In this document: positions 8,111-17,270 of the stretch, piece after piece
Numbering within the stretch: position 1 is the first letter of the stretch
Layout of the letters: the number at the start of each line of letters is the position of its first letter
Source: an uncultured Peptoniphilus sp.
GTDB lineage: Bacteria > Bacillota > Clostridia > Tissierellales > Peptoniphilaceae
DNA length: 23,549 nt
Direction of reading: 5' to 3'
Assembly (NCBI RefSeq): GCF_946222045.1
Contig: NZ_CAMILN010000028.1
Span: 1-23,549 of the forward strand
Made by a program: the position numbers and the translations under genes
The notes under the pieces: model-generated
Seen by the model: only the letters and a program-made list of their open reading frames with translations
What the model was told of the DNA's origin: nothing
Databases searched by the model: none

Positions 8111-8113
8111 GCC

Positions 8114-9007
8114 ATGTATAAGAACAATTTTATCGTTGATAAGGAATCTGTTGGATTAAGACTGGATAAATTTTTAGATGGAAAAATTGAAATCAAAAGA
8201 TCTCAAATTAAAAAAAATATAAAAGAAGGTAATATTTTAGTAAATAAAAAAATAGAAAAGGCTGGATATAGTTTAAAAGAAGGTGATAAAATTTCCGTTG
8301 AATATGAGGATGACTTTAGACTTTATCCAGAAAAAATCAACTTTGATATTTTATATGAAGATGACTATTTAGCAGTAATTTCTAAACCTCAAGACCTTGT
8401 TGTTCATCCAGGAGCAGGAAATAAAAGTGGAACTTTAGTAAATGGGCTTCTATATAATTTTAAAGAACTTTCAAATCCAATTAACAAAGATAGGCCAGGA
8501 ATAGTTCATAGACTTGATAAAGATACTTCAGGTCTTATGATTATTGCAAAAAAAGATGAGGCCTATTATAAGTTGGTGGATATGTTTAAAAATCGCCAAA
8601 TAAATAAGCAATATCTTGCAATTTGCCACGGAAATATTTATGAAGATTTTGATATTAACGAACCAATTGGAAGAGATCCTAACAATAGAACTAAGATGAA
8701 GGTAATTAATGAAAATTCAAAAGAAGCTTCAACTAGTTTCAAGGTTTTAAAAAATTTTAGCAAGTTTACTCTTTTAGATGTTCATTTACATACTGGTAGG
8801 ACTCATCAAATTAGGGTTCACTTGGCCTATGTAAATCACCCAATAGTTGGTGATTATGTATATGGTCTAAAGAATAAATTTAAAGTTGATAAGCAACTTT
8901 TACACGCCTATAAACTCAAGTTTAACCACCCGATTAGTGGTGAAGAATTAGAAATAGAAGATAAGTTTCCTCAAAGATTTAAAGATTTTATGGGAAAGTT
9001 TAGTTAG
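8114..9007 (+). CDS. rluD: RluA-family 23S rRNA pseudouridine synthase (RluD-like)
   Basis: The enzyme isomerises uridines to pseudouridine in RNA. The 297-residue protein carries an N-terminal S4 domain (about 13-70) and the RluA catalytic domain. HRLDKDTSGL includes the catalytic aspartate D135, and HTGRTHQIRVH lies near residue 223. The order lspA-rluD is common in Firmicutes, where this gene is called ylyB/rluD, but the exact uridine target cannot be read from the sequence. AAAGGTGA (8103-8110) overlaps the lspA stop and fits the ATG at 8114. Confidence 0.92.
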   Translation: MYKNNFIVDKESVGLRLDKFLDGKIEIKRSQIKKNIKEGNILVNKKIEKAGYSLKEGDKISVEYEDDFRLYPEKINFDILYEDDYLAVISKPQDLVVHPGAGNKSGTLVNGLLYNFKELSNPINKDRPGIVHRLDKDTSGLMIIAKKDEAYYKLVDMFKNRQINKQYLAICHGNIYEDFDINEPIGRDPNNRTKMKVINENSKEASTSFKVLKNFSKFTLLDVHLHTGRTHQIRVHLAYVNHPIVGDYVYGLKNKFKVDKQLLHAYKLKFNHPISGEELEIEDKFPQRFKDFMGKFS

Positions 9008-9017
9008 GAGATACAAA

Positions 9018-10394
9018 GTGAAAGATTATGATGTAATTATTGTAGGAGCAGGCGCTTCTGGTGTATTTGCTTCTTATGAATTTAAAAAGATGAATTCGGA
9101 TTTAAGGGTTTTAGTTATAGATAAGGGAAATGAAATTTACAAAAGACAGTGCCCAATAAAAACAGGTAAAGTTGACAATTGTATCTCTTGTAGTCCTTGC
9201 AACATTATGAATGGTTATGGTGGAGCAGGGACTCTTTCTGATGGAAAATATAACATTACAACTAATTTTGGTGGTCAAATGCATGATTTTCTTGGAAAGG
9301 AAGATTCAATTGAACTAATGGAATATGTTGATAAAGTTCTTTGTGACTTTGATGGTGGGGATTCAAAATTATACGAGACAAAGTCATCAAATTTAAAGAC
9401 CCTTGCTTTAAAACACGACCTTCATCTTCTAGACGCCAAGGTGAGACATTTTGGGACTGATAGAAATATAAAAATCCTAGAAAAAGTTTATGAATGGACC
9501 AAGGATAAAGTTGAAATGTTATTTAACACTACAATTGTTGATGTTGAAAAGAAAGATAAATTTATCCTAACAAGTGATAAGGGAGAAACTTATTCCTGTG
9601 AAAAATTAGTACTTGCTTCAGGAAGAAGTGGATCTAAATGGATTTCAGAAATTTGTAAAAAATTTGACATTAATTTGTTTTCCAACCAAGTCGACATTGG
9701 TGTTAGGGTTGAACTGCCTGCAGAAGTTTTTAAACACATAACAGATGCAGTTTATGAATCAAAAATAGTATACCAAACAAAAATGTATAATGACTTAGTT
9801 AGGACATTTTGTATGAATCCTTATGGTCAGGTAGTTGCTGAGAATACTAATGGGATTATAACTGTTAATGGACATTCTTATGCAGATCCTAAATTACAAT
9901 CAGAAAACACAAATTTTGCACTTCTTGTTAGCAATAAATTCACTGAACCCTTTAAAGATTCTAATGATTATGGGGAATCCATTGCTAAATTATCTAATAT
10001 GTTAGGGGGAGGGGTCCTCCTTCAAAGATTTGGTGATTTAGTTAAGGGTAGAAGATCTGACGAAAGAAGGATGCAGAAGTGTTTTACAGAGCCGACTCTA
10101 AAGGCGACACCAGGAGATTTATCTCTTGTTATTCCTAAGAGACAATTAGACTCAATAATTGAGATGATTTATGCACTTGATAAAATTGCACCAGGAACTG
10201 CTAATGATGACACTCTTTTATATGGAGTTGAAGTTAAATTCTATAATTCGAGAGTTGAAACAGATAATAACTTTGAGACATCAGTTGATGGACTATTTGT
10301 TGTAGGAGATGGCGGAGGTGCCACTCACTCACTTTCACAAGCATCCGCATGTGGTGTCTATGTTGCTAGATATTTAAATAATATATTATCTTAA
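9018..10394 (+). CDS. Uncharacterised FAD-dependent dehydrogenase, COG2509 type, with a four-cysteine cluster
   Basis: The 458-residue protein starts with a dinucleotide-binding motif, VGAGASG (9-15), and ends with a second FAD contact, GLFVVGDGGGATHSLSQASA (about 426-445), the plan of the BaiN/HI0933-related flavoproteins. Four cysteines, C45, C55, C58 and C61, lie just before NGYGGAGTLSDGK. I recall this Cys-rich segment and the SDGK motif as characteristic of COG2509. It may bind an Fe-S cluster or metal, but this is inference. The substrate is unknown. The start is GTG at 9018, with AGGAG at 9006-9010. It is the last gene of the run and is followed by a terminator. Confidence 0.8.
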   Translation: MKDYDVIIVGAGASGVFASYEFKKMNSDLRVLVIDKGNEIYKRQCPIKTGKVDNCISCSPCNIMNGYGGAGTLSDGKYNITTNFGGQMHDFLGKEDSIELMEYVDKVLCDFDGGDSKLYETKSSNLKTLALKHDLHLLDAKVRHFGTDRNIKILEKVYEWTKDKVEMLFNTTIVDVEKKDKFILTSDKGETYSCEKLVLASGRSGSKWISEICKKFDINLFSNQVDIGVRVELPAEVFKHITDAVYESKIVYQTKMYNDLVRTFCMNPYGQVVAENTNGIITVNGHSYADPKLQSENTNFALLVSNKFTEPFKDSNDYGESIAKLSNMLGGGVLLQRFGDLVKGRRSDERRMQKCFTEPTLKATPGDLSLVIPKRQLDSIIEMIYALDKIAPGTANDDTLLYGVEVKFYNSRVETDNNFETSVDGLFVVGDGGGATHSLSQASACGVYVARYLNNILS

Positions 10395-10421
10395 GAGTAT
10401 GCATGTGCATACTCTTTTCTT
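10393..10421 (+). terminator. Intrinsic terminator after the flavoprotein gene
   Basis: The inverted repeat AAGAGTATGC (10393-10402) / GCATACTCTT (10407-10416), loop ATGT, is followed by TTTTCTT. The stem begins inside the stop codon of the flavoprotein gene. The T-rich part overlaps the -35 of the miaB promoter, so terminator and promoter are packed together. Confidence 0.75.
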
Positions 10422-10449
10422 GATAAAGCAGCTATTTTTCAGTTATAAT
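10420..10449 (+). promoter_or_regulatory. Sigma-A-type promoter for miaB-mutS-mutL-miaA
   Basis: TTGATA (10420-10425) and TATAAT (10444-10449) are separated by 18 bp. The predicted +1 is near 10456. This leaves only about 7 bases before the first ATG at 10463, and fits better with the ATG at 10475. Confidence 0.7.
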
Positions 10450-10462
10450 ATAAGGATACGAA

Positions 10463-11875
10463 ATGAGGATGTATATGGAAAATAAAGAATTAATTAACGA
10501 TATAAATAATAATATAAATGAATATATAAGAAACATAAAAGAAAACATTGATGAGAAAAAAGCTTTAGTTATAACTCATGGTTGTCAAATGAATGAACAT
10601 GACTCAGAAAAGATAACTTGGCTTCTTGAAAAAATGGGATATAGTTTTGTAAATGAAGTTGATGAAGTAGACTTTATTATTTTAAATACTTGCTCAGTAA
10701 GACATTCTGCAGAAGATAAAGTTTACGGACAACTAGGAAATTTAAAAAACTTAAAATCTAGAAAGAAAAATATAAAAATAGCAGTTTGCGGTTGTATGAT
10801 GCAAAGAGATGAATCTAGGAATTATGTAATAGAAAAGTTTCCTAACGTAGATATAATTTTTGGAACAAATAATATTTGGAAGTTACCTGAACTTTTAACA
10901 GAGTCATATAATGGAACAAAACTTGCTATGGATATTGAAGAAAATGCCCTAAGTATTGATGATAAACTTGGAGCCAATAGACTTTATAATTTTAAGTCCT
11001 ATGTAAATATTATGTATGGTTGTAACAATTTCTGTTCTTACTGCATAGTGCCTTATACTAGGGGAAGAGAAACTAGTAGAAGACCTGGAGAAATTATTAG
11101 GGAAATTGAAGATTTAGCAAAACATGGTACTAAAGAAGTTACACTTCTTGGACAAAATGTTAATTCTTATGGAAAGACTTTTGATGAAAAATTTACTTTT
11201 GCTAATCTCTTAAAAGAAATAAATGATATCAAGGGGATTGAGAGGATAAGATTTATGACATCCCATCCTAAGGATATTTCTGATGAATTAATCTATTCTT
11301 TTAAAAATCTTGATAAATTATCTAACTTTTTACATCTTCCAGTCCAAGCAGGCTCATCGAGAGTTCTTAAGATGATGAATAGGAAGTACACAAAGGAAGA
11401 TTATCTAAGAACAATTGATAAGGTTAAAAATGTAAATCCAAATATAGCGCTCTCTACAGATATAATGGTTGGTTTTCCGGGAGAAGAGGAAGAAGACTTT
11501 ATGGATACTCTTGACCTGATTAAAAAGGTTGAGTACGACACAGCTTTCACTTTTATATATTCTGTTAGGGAGAACACTCCAGCTGCAAATAGGACAGATC
11601 AGGTTCCTGATAAGGTAAAACATGAAAGATTTGAAAGACTTCTTGATGTTCTTTATCCAATTCAAGAAAAGAAGAACAAAGCTTTTATTGGAAGAGAAGT
11701 AGATGTGCTTGTAGAAGATATTTCCAAGAAAGACGATAATAAAGTTAGTGGAAGAACTGATGAATTTAAATTAGTTAACTTTGAAGGCGATAAGAATGAT
11801 GTTGGAAATATTGTTAAAGTAAAGATTAAAGATGCTAATAGTTTTTCTCTAGTAGGTGAGAAGGTTGAATCGTGA
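10463..11875 (+). CDS. miaB: tRNA-2-methylthio-N6-dimethylallyladenosine synthase MiaB
   Basis: MiaB is a radical-SAM methylthiotransferase that converts i6A37 to ms2i6A37 in tRNAs reading UNN codons. It has an N-terminal UPF0004 domain with cluster cysteines C41, C77 and C111, a radical-SAM domain with CNNFCSYC (C187, C191, C194), and a C-terminal TRAM domain (about 400-468). The length of 470 residues is normal for the clostridial form with an N-terminal extension. The first ATG (10463) has AAGGAT upstream, but an in-frame ATG at 10475 has GAGGAT (10465-10470) and suits the predicted transcription start. The true protein may therefore lack four residues. It overlaps the start of mutS. MiaA, which makes its substrate, is encoded three genes downstream. 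Confidence 0.96.
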   Translation: MRMYMENKELINDINNNINEYIRNIKENIDEKKALVITHGCQMNEHDSEKITWLLEKMGYSFVNEVDEVDFIILNTCSVRHSAEDKVYGQLGNLKNLKSRKKNIKIAVCGCMMQRDESRNYVIEKFPNVDIIFGTNNIWKLPELLTESYNGTKLAMDIEENALSIDDKLGANRLYNFKSYVNIMYGCNNFCSYCIVPYTRGRETSRRPGEIIREIEDLAKHGTKEVTLLGQNVNSYGKTFDEKFTFANLLKEINDIKGIERIRFMTSHPKDISDELIYSFKNLDKLSNFLHLPVQAGSSRVLKMMNRKYTKEDYLRTIDKVKNVNPNIALSTDIMVGFPGEEEEDFMDTLDLIKKVEYDTAFTFIYSVRENTPAANRTDQVPDKVKHERFERLLDVLYPIQEKKNKAFIGREVDVLVEDISKKDDNKVSGRTDEFKLVNFEGDKNDVGNIVKVKIKDANSFSLVGEKVES

Positions 11876-14477
11876 AAAATTAACTCCTATGATGCAGCAA
11901 TACCTTGCTGTAAAGGATGAAAATCCAGATGCTATATTATTTTTTAGGCTTGGAGATTTTTATGAAATGTTTTTTGATGATGCACTTTTGGCATCAAGAG
12001 AACTTGAGATAACTCTAACAAGAAGAGAGGCTGGCTTAGAAGAAAAGGCCCCTATGTGTGGTGTTCCTTATCATGTGGCATCTTCTTATATTTCAAAGCT
12101 TATAGACAAGGGTTATAAAGTTGCAATTTGTGACCAAGTTGAAGATCCCAAGCTAGCTAAAGGAATTGTAAAGAGAGAAGTTACACAAATTATTACACCA
12201 GGAACTTTCACGGACACAGAATATTTGAAAAGTGATTCTAATAACTATCTTTTATCAATTTTTATTCAAGGATATTCTCTAAATTTAACTTATTCAGACT
12301 ATTCAACAGGAGAAATTTATTTTACTGAAAAGACTTTTTTATCTAAGAAGGAGTTATTTAGATTTCTCCAAGATCAAATTGATAGGATTAGTCCAAACGA
12401 AATTTTAATAAATGGGGATGAATTAGAAAGCTTTAAAAATAAAATTAAAAAAGATAATATTTTTATTAACCCTTATATAGCTGGCAATCTCAAAGACAGC
12501 AATATATTTAAAGATTTTGGAAAGTATTTCAGTGATAACTTTAAAAACAATTTAAAATCTTTTATATCTGACAATAAAATTGCTGATTATACTTCATTAA
12601 AGAAAATTTTACAGTATATAGTTGTAACACAAAAAATTAATTTAAAACACATTAACAATATATCTTACTACAACAATTATGATTTCTTACTCTTAGATGA
12701 AAGTTCTAAGAGAACTCTTGAAGTTGTTAAGGGCCTAAACACTTTTACAAAGAAGGGCTCTCTCTTAGATGTACTAGACAAGTGCAGTACTTCTATGGGT
12801 TCTAGAAAATTAAAAAAATGGGTGGAAAGCCCCTTAGTTGATTTAAATAAAATTCAAGAGAGACAAGACATTGTTGAATCCTTTACGAGGGACCTCTTAT
12901 TACAAGATAAGATTGAAAAAATTTTGAAAGAAGTCTACGATATCGAAAGACTTGTAGTAAAAATATCTAATGGAAGTATAAATCCACGTGAGCTTTATTC
13001 CCTTAAGTCAACAATTGAAAATTCTAAGAAAATAAAAGAAATTTTACAAGATCAAGACAATGAATGTTTGAATTTATTATCCAAAGAATTTATAGATTTG
13101 TCTGATATATATAGTGAAATAGATAAAGTTTTAATAGACAATCCACCAGTTGTAATAGAGGAAAATAGGATTATTAAAGAAGGTTATTCAGGGGATTTGG
13201 ATGAACTTTTCAAGATTTCCACAGAAGGCAAAAACTGGTTACTAGACTTTGAAGAAAGAGAAAGAAATAGAACTGGAATAAAGAAGCTTAAAGTTAAACA
13301 CAATAAAATTTTAGGATATTTTATTGAGGTTACAAAGTCATTTTTAGATCAGGTTCCTGAAGATTATATTAGAAAACAAACTTTAGTTGGATCCGAAAGG
13401 TTTTTCTCCGTGGAATTAAAGGACATGGAAGGCAAGTTGCTTGGATCTAAGGAAAGAGCCTTGAGTATGCAGGCAGAAATTTACAATGGTCTAAAAGACT
13501 TTATTGGCAAAGAAATTTATAGAATTCAAATACTTGCAGATAAACTTTCAAAGCTCGATTCTCTATTATCTTTAGCAAAAATTTCAAATTTAAACAATTA
13601 CGTAAGACCAAGCTTTAACAATGAAGGGTTTATTGAAATAAAAGCAGGGAGACACCCAATAGTTGAATCATATATAAAAGATGAGTTTTTTGTTCCAAAT
13701 GATACCTATATTGATACAAAAAACAATATGATTCATATAATTACAGGACCTAATATGGCAGGTAAGTCAACCTATATGAGACAGGTTGCTCTTATCACTA
13801 TAATGGCTCACATTGGATGCTTCGTACCCTGCGACTCTTGTAATATTTCTTTAGTAGATAGAATTTTTACGAGAATTGGAGCTAGTGATAATTTGGCTAT
13901 GGGTCAATCGACATTTATGGTTGAGATGAAAGAGGTTGCAGATATAATTCAAAACGCAAGCTCAGATTCACTTTTGATACTAGATGAAGTTGGAAGGGGA
14001 ACAAGTACCTTTGATGGACTTGCTATAGCCAATGCAATAATAGAATATATTGCAGAAAATATTAAGGCTAAAACTCTTTTTGCTACCCACTACCATGAAT
14101 TAGTCCACCTGGAAGAGAAATATGATTCTGTAGAAAACTTAACTATAGCAGTAGATAGACAAGAAGACGATATTATTTTTTTAAGAAAAATAATAAAGGG
14201 TTTTACCAATAATTCATATGGAATTGATGTAGCGAAGCTTGTAGGTATTGATGAGAGGATTATAAACAGAGCAAAAGATATTTTAGCTATTATTGAAAAA
14301 GAAAATGAAGGTATAAGTATAGACCTTAATAAAGAATTTATTAGAGAAGAGAAATCCAATCCAGAAGTGGAAAATTTCATTAATAAATTAAAAGATATAA
14401 ATATACTTGAGGTAAGTCCAATGGAAGCCTTTAATTTATTAGATGAAATAGTTAAACAATCTAAGGAGTTAAAATGA
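11865..14477 (+). CDS. mutS: DNA mismatch repair protein MutS
   Basis: MutS binds mismatches and small loops, then recruits MutL. With the start used here it has 870 residues. The mismatch-reading FYE motif is at 32-34 within FRLGDFYEMF, the connector, lever and clamp domains fill about 115-560, and the ATPase has Walker A GPNMAGKST at about 628 and LDEVGRGTSTFD as Walker B, then ATHYHEL. The TTG at 11865 is chosen because AGGTGAG (11854-11860) precedes it and the N-terminus then matches other MutS proteins (short lead, then KLTPMMQQY). A GTG at 11856 in the same frame is possible but has no ribosome-binding site. The gene overlaps miaB, and its stop overlaps the mutL ATG (ATGA). Confidence 0.96.
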   Translation: MNREKLTPMMQQYLAVKDENPDAILFFRLGDFYEMFFDDALLASRELEITLTRREAGLEEKAPMCGVPYHVASSYISKLIDKGYKVAICDQVEDPKLAKGIVKREVTQIITPGTFTDTEYLKSDSNNYLLSIFIQGYSLNLTYSDYSTGEIYFTEKTFLSKKELFRFLQDQIDRISPNEILINGDELESFKNKIKKDNIFINPYIAGNLKDSNIFKDFGKYFSDNFKNNLKSFISDNKIADYTSLKKILQYIVVTQKINLKHINNISYYNNYDFLLLDESSKRTLEVVKGLNTFTKKGSLLDVLDKCSTSMGSRKLKKWVESPLVDLNKIQERQDIVESFTRDLLLQDKIEKILKEVYDIERLVVKISNGSINPRELYSLKSTIENSKKIKEILQDQDNECLNLLSKEFIDLSDIYSEIDKVLIDNPPVVIEENRIIKEGYSGDLDELFKISTEGKNWLLDFEERERNRTGIKKLKVKHNKILGYFIEVTKSFLDQVPEDYIRKQTLVGSERFFSVELKDMEGKLLGSKERALSMQAEIYNGLKDFIGKEIYRIQILADKLSKLDSLLSLAKISNLNNYVRPSFNNEGFIEIKAGRHPIVESYIKDEFFVPNDTYIDTKNNMIHIITGPNMAGKSTYMRQVALITIMAHIGCFVPCDSCNISLVDRIFTRIGASDNLAMGQSTFMVEMKEVADIIQNASSDSLLILDEVGRGTSTFDGLAIANAIIEYIAENIKAKTLFATHYHELVHLEEKYDSVENLTIAVDRQEDDIIFLRKIIKGFTNNSYGIDVAKLVGIDERIINRAKDILAIIEKENEGISIDLNKEFIREEKSNPEVENFINKLKDINILEVSPMEAFNLLDEIVKQSKELK

Positions 14478-16345
14478 TAAAACTTTTAGATGAACAAACA
14501 ATATCAAAAATTGCAGCTGGTGAAATAATTGAAAATTCTGCATCTATAGTAAAAGAATTAGTGGAAAATTCCATTGATGCAGGAGCTGATGATATTCTTG
14601 TTGAGTTGAGAGGAGAAAGCACCAATTATATCAAAGTATCAGACAATGGATCAGGCTTTTCTGAGGATGACCTTGAACTTGCCTTTCTGCGTCACTCCAC
14701 ATCAAAGCTTCAAGTAATAGAAGATTTGGAAAAAATTAGGACTTTAGGATTTCGTGGAGAAGCCTTAGCTAGTATTTCAAATATTTCTAAGATAAAGTTA
14801 ATGACAAAAAAAGAAGATGATTTGTCAGGGAATTCTCTAATTATAGAAAATGGTGAAATTGTTAAAAAGAACAAGGTGGGAATGCCAAAGGGAACGACTT
14901 TTATAATTAATGATGTCTTTTACAACACACCTGTTAGGAAAAAATTTCTTAGAAAAGATTCTACAGAGATTAGCAATATTATTGATATTGTTCAAAAAAT
15001 TGCCCTTTCTAATAATAATATAAAATTTACTTTAATTAGAGATGGTAAGACTATTTTAAATACTGGAAGTGACAGGGATCCAATTAATAGGATATTTTCA
15101 ATTCTTGGTTCAGAAATAGCTTCATCTTTAAATGAGGGAAAATTTGAATCAGAAAACTATAAAATAAGAGGATTTTTCTCAAATAATAAACTTTTCAGGT
15201 CTAATAGAGAAAGCCAGTACATTTTTGTAAATGGGAGATTTATCAGAGACTTAAATATTTCTAGAGCTATTGAAAAAAACTACAATTCTTTAATACCGCT
15301 TAATAGGTATCCTGTTTTTGTTCTCTATATAGATATTGACCCTAAATTAATTGATGTGAACATTCATCCAAAGAAAAATGAAATAAAAATTTCCAATGAA
15401 AATATTTTAACAGCTCTTTTATCCGAAGTTGTTGAAGAAGTAATTTATCCAAATAGGTCTATAAGAGAAATTGAATTAGAAGATAAGAAAGAAAACGTAA
15501 ATGTATTTGATATTTTTGATGATGAAGATGATACAAAAGAAACTTCTGATTTAATTGAAAAAGAAGATTCTAGAAATAATAATCTTAAAAGTCTATGGGA
15601 AATAGAAAAAGATGAAGATATAAAATCACAAGATAATAATTCTTTTAATGAAGAAGCTCTATTATATAGAGAATATGTAACGAAAGACAATGCATCAGAT
15701 AGTAAGATAGAGGGTGAAGAAAAGAACTTCTTATTTGTTGATGAGGCTAGCCGCATTGATGAAGACCTTTTAAATACTAGATTTAGTGGAGTTCTTTTCA
15801 AGACTTATATTCTTTTAGAAAACCAAAGAGATGGAAAAGTTTTTGTTGTTGATCAGCATGCTGCTCACGAAAGAGTAAACTATGAAAAATTCTTAAAAAT
15901 GTATCTTAATAGCGAAATATCTTCACAAATTTTAATTAAGCCTGAAATTATTGATTTAAATCAAATAGAGTACGATAAAATCTTAACTTACTTTGATTTA
16001 TTTAATGAACTCGGATTTAAAATTGAAGACTTTGGAGATAGGTCTATTGTTTTAAGAGAAGTGCCAATGATCTTTGGTCTTCCTACCTATGTGGACTTTA
16101 TAAGAGATATAATTGACTCTTTAGACAAAGATATATCATCAAATTACGAAGCAGATATGTATAAGATAATGAGAAAAGCTTGTAAGGCTTCTGTTAAAGC
16201 AGGAGATGACCTATCAGATATTGAGATAGAGGCTCTAATTAGAGATTTGAAAAATTGTGAAAATCCTTATACTTGTCCTCATGGAAGACCTACAATAGTA
16301 GAAGTATCAAAGCACACTATTTCAAAATTATTTTTGAGGGAATAA
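14474..16345 (+). CDS. mutL: DNA mismatch repair protein MutL with endonuclease motif
   Basis: MutL is the GHKL ATPase that links mismatch recognition to strand removal. The N-terminal ATPase (about 1-330) shows ELVENSIDAGAD, DNGSGF, TLGFRGEAL and the GTTF loop. An acidic linker (about 335-425) follows, then the dimerisation/endonuclease domain. This domain carries DQHA-x2-E-x4-E at D460-E471, ACKASVK with C570, and CPHGRP at C601, the metal-binding set of the nicking MutL enzymes of bacteria without MutH. The length is 623 residues. AAGGAG (14463-14468) and an ATGA overlap with mutS support the ATG at 14474. miaA starts directly after its stop codon. Confidence 0.97.
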   Translation: MIKLLDEQTISKIAAGEIIENSASIVKELVENSIDAGADDILVELRGESTNYIKVSDNGSGFSEDDLELAFLRHSTSKLQVIEDLEKIRTLGFRGEALASISNISKIKLMTKKEDDLSGNSLIIENGEIVKKNKVGMPKGTTFIINDVFYNTPVRKKFLRKDSTEISNIIDIVQKIALSNNNIKFTLIRDGKTILNTGSDRDPINRIFSILGSEIASSLNEGKFESENYKIRGFFSNNKLFRSNRESQYIFVNGRFIRDLNISRAIEKNYNSLIPLNRYPVFVLYIDIDPKLIDVNIHPKKNEIKISNENILTALLSEVVEEVIYPNRSIREIELEDKKENVNVFDIFDDEDDTKETSDLIEKEDSRNNNLKSLWEIEKDEDIKSQDNNSFNEEALLYREYVTKDNASDSKIEGEEKNFLFVDEASRIDEDLLNTRFSGVLFKTYILLENQRDGKVFVVDQHAAHERVNYEKFLKMYLNSEISSQILIKPEIIDLNQIEYDKILTYFDLFNELGFKIEDFGDRSIVLREVPMIFGLPTYVDFIRDIIDSLDKDISSNYEADMYKIMRKACKASVKAGDDLSDIEIEALIRDLKNCENPYTCPHGRPTIVEVSKHTISKLFLRE

Positions 16346-17254
16346 ATGGATAATTTATTAATAATTACTGGGCCAACTGGAATAGGAAAGACAGAAATTT
16401 CTCTGAAACTTGCAAATAAGTATAAGGGAGAAATTATTTCTAGTGACTCCATGCAGATTTATAAAAAACTAGATATTGGAACGGCAAAGGTAGACTTAGA
16501 TAAGACAGATATTCCCCATCATATGGTTGATATCTTAGAAGCTCATGAAAATTTTTCTGTAGCTGACTTTAAATTTAAAGCTAAAGAAATAATTGGCGAT
16601 ATAAATAGGAGGGGAGGTCTTCCAATTCTTGTTGGAGGAACTGGCCTTTATATTAACTCCATAGTTTATAATCTTGATTTTACAGAAACAAAGGCAGATT
16701 ATGAGTATAGAGATGAGTTAAGAAAAATATTAGAAGAAAAAGGTAGTGAATTTCTTTATAATAAACTTCTTAATCTTAACAAAGATATGGCAGAAAAGAT
16801 TCACCCTAACAACGGCCAAAGAATAATGAGAGCTCTAGAAATTTTAAAAAGTGGAAATGAAAAGAAAAATAATTTCCGTCAAGAGAATGAGGACTACAAT
16901 TTAATATTTATTGGACTTAACATGGATAGAGAAAAACTCTATGACAGAATTAATAAAAGAGTTGACAAAATGATTGATCTTGGCCTAGTCGATGAGGTTA
17001 GGTCTCTTTTAGATGAAGGCTTGGACAAAAACTCACAATCACTTAAAGCTATAGGATATAAAGAAGTAATTTCATATCTTGATGGTGAAATTGAATATTC
17101 TGAAATGGTTGATCTTATAAAAAAGAATTCCCGACATTATGCCAAGAGACAATTAACTTGGTTTAGAAGAGATGGAAGAATAAAATGGTTTGACAGGGAA
17201 TCAGATAGTTTATTAGAAGAAATAGAAAGTTATATTAATGGTAAACTAGACTGA
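16346..17254 (+). CDS. miaA: tRNA dimethylallyltransferase MiaA
   Basis: MiaA adds the dimethylallyl group to N6 of A37 in tRNA, giving i6A37, the substrate of MiaB encoded upstream. The 302-residue protein has the P-loop GPTGIGKT (9-16), SSDSMQIYKKLDIGTAK (about 32-48), GGTGLYI near 99, and the C-terminal KRQLTWFRRD segment. Its ATG abuts the mutL stop with no gap, and GAGGG at 16336-16340 inside mutL serves as ribosome-binding site. In many Firmicutes hfq follows miaA; here only 16 bases separate miaA from the next gene and no hfq is present. Confidence 0.97.
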   Translation: MDNLLIITGPTGIGKTEISLKLANKYKGEIISSDSMQIYKKLDIGTAKVDLDKTDIPHHMVDILEAHENFSVADFKFKAKEIIGDINRRGGLPILVGGTGLYINSIVYNLDFTETKADYEYRDELRKILEEKGSEFLYNKLLNLNKDMAEKIHPNNGQRIMRALEILKSGNEKKNNFRQENEDYNLIFIGLNMDREKLYDRINKRVDKMIDLGLVDEVRSLLDEGLDKNSQSLKAIGYKEVISYLDGEIEYSEMVDLIKKNSRHYAKRQLTWFRRDGRIKWFDRESDSLLEEIESYINGKLD

Positions 17255-17270
17255 TGATTTAGGAGAAAAG

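Noticed and set aside
11405..11665. Minus-strand frame inside miaB
   Set aside because: Overlaps conserved radical-SAM and TRAM-linker coding sequence and resembles no known protein.
15445..15801. Ser-rich minus-strand frame opposite the MutL linker
   Set aside because: The Ser runs are the reverse reading of the acidic GAA/GAT codons of the MutL linker.
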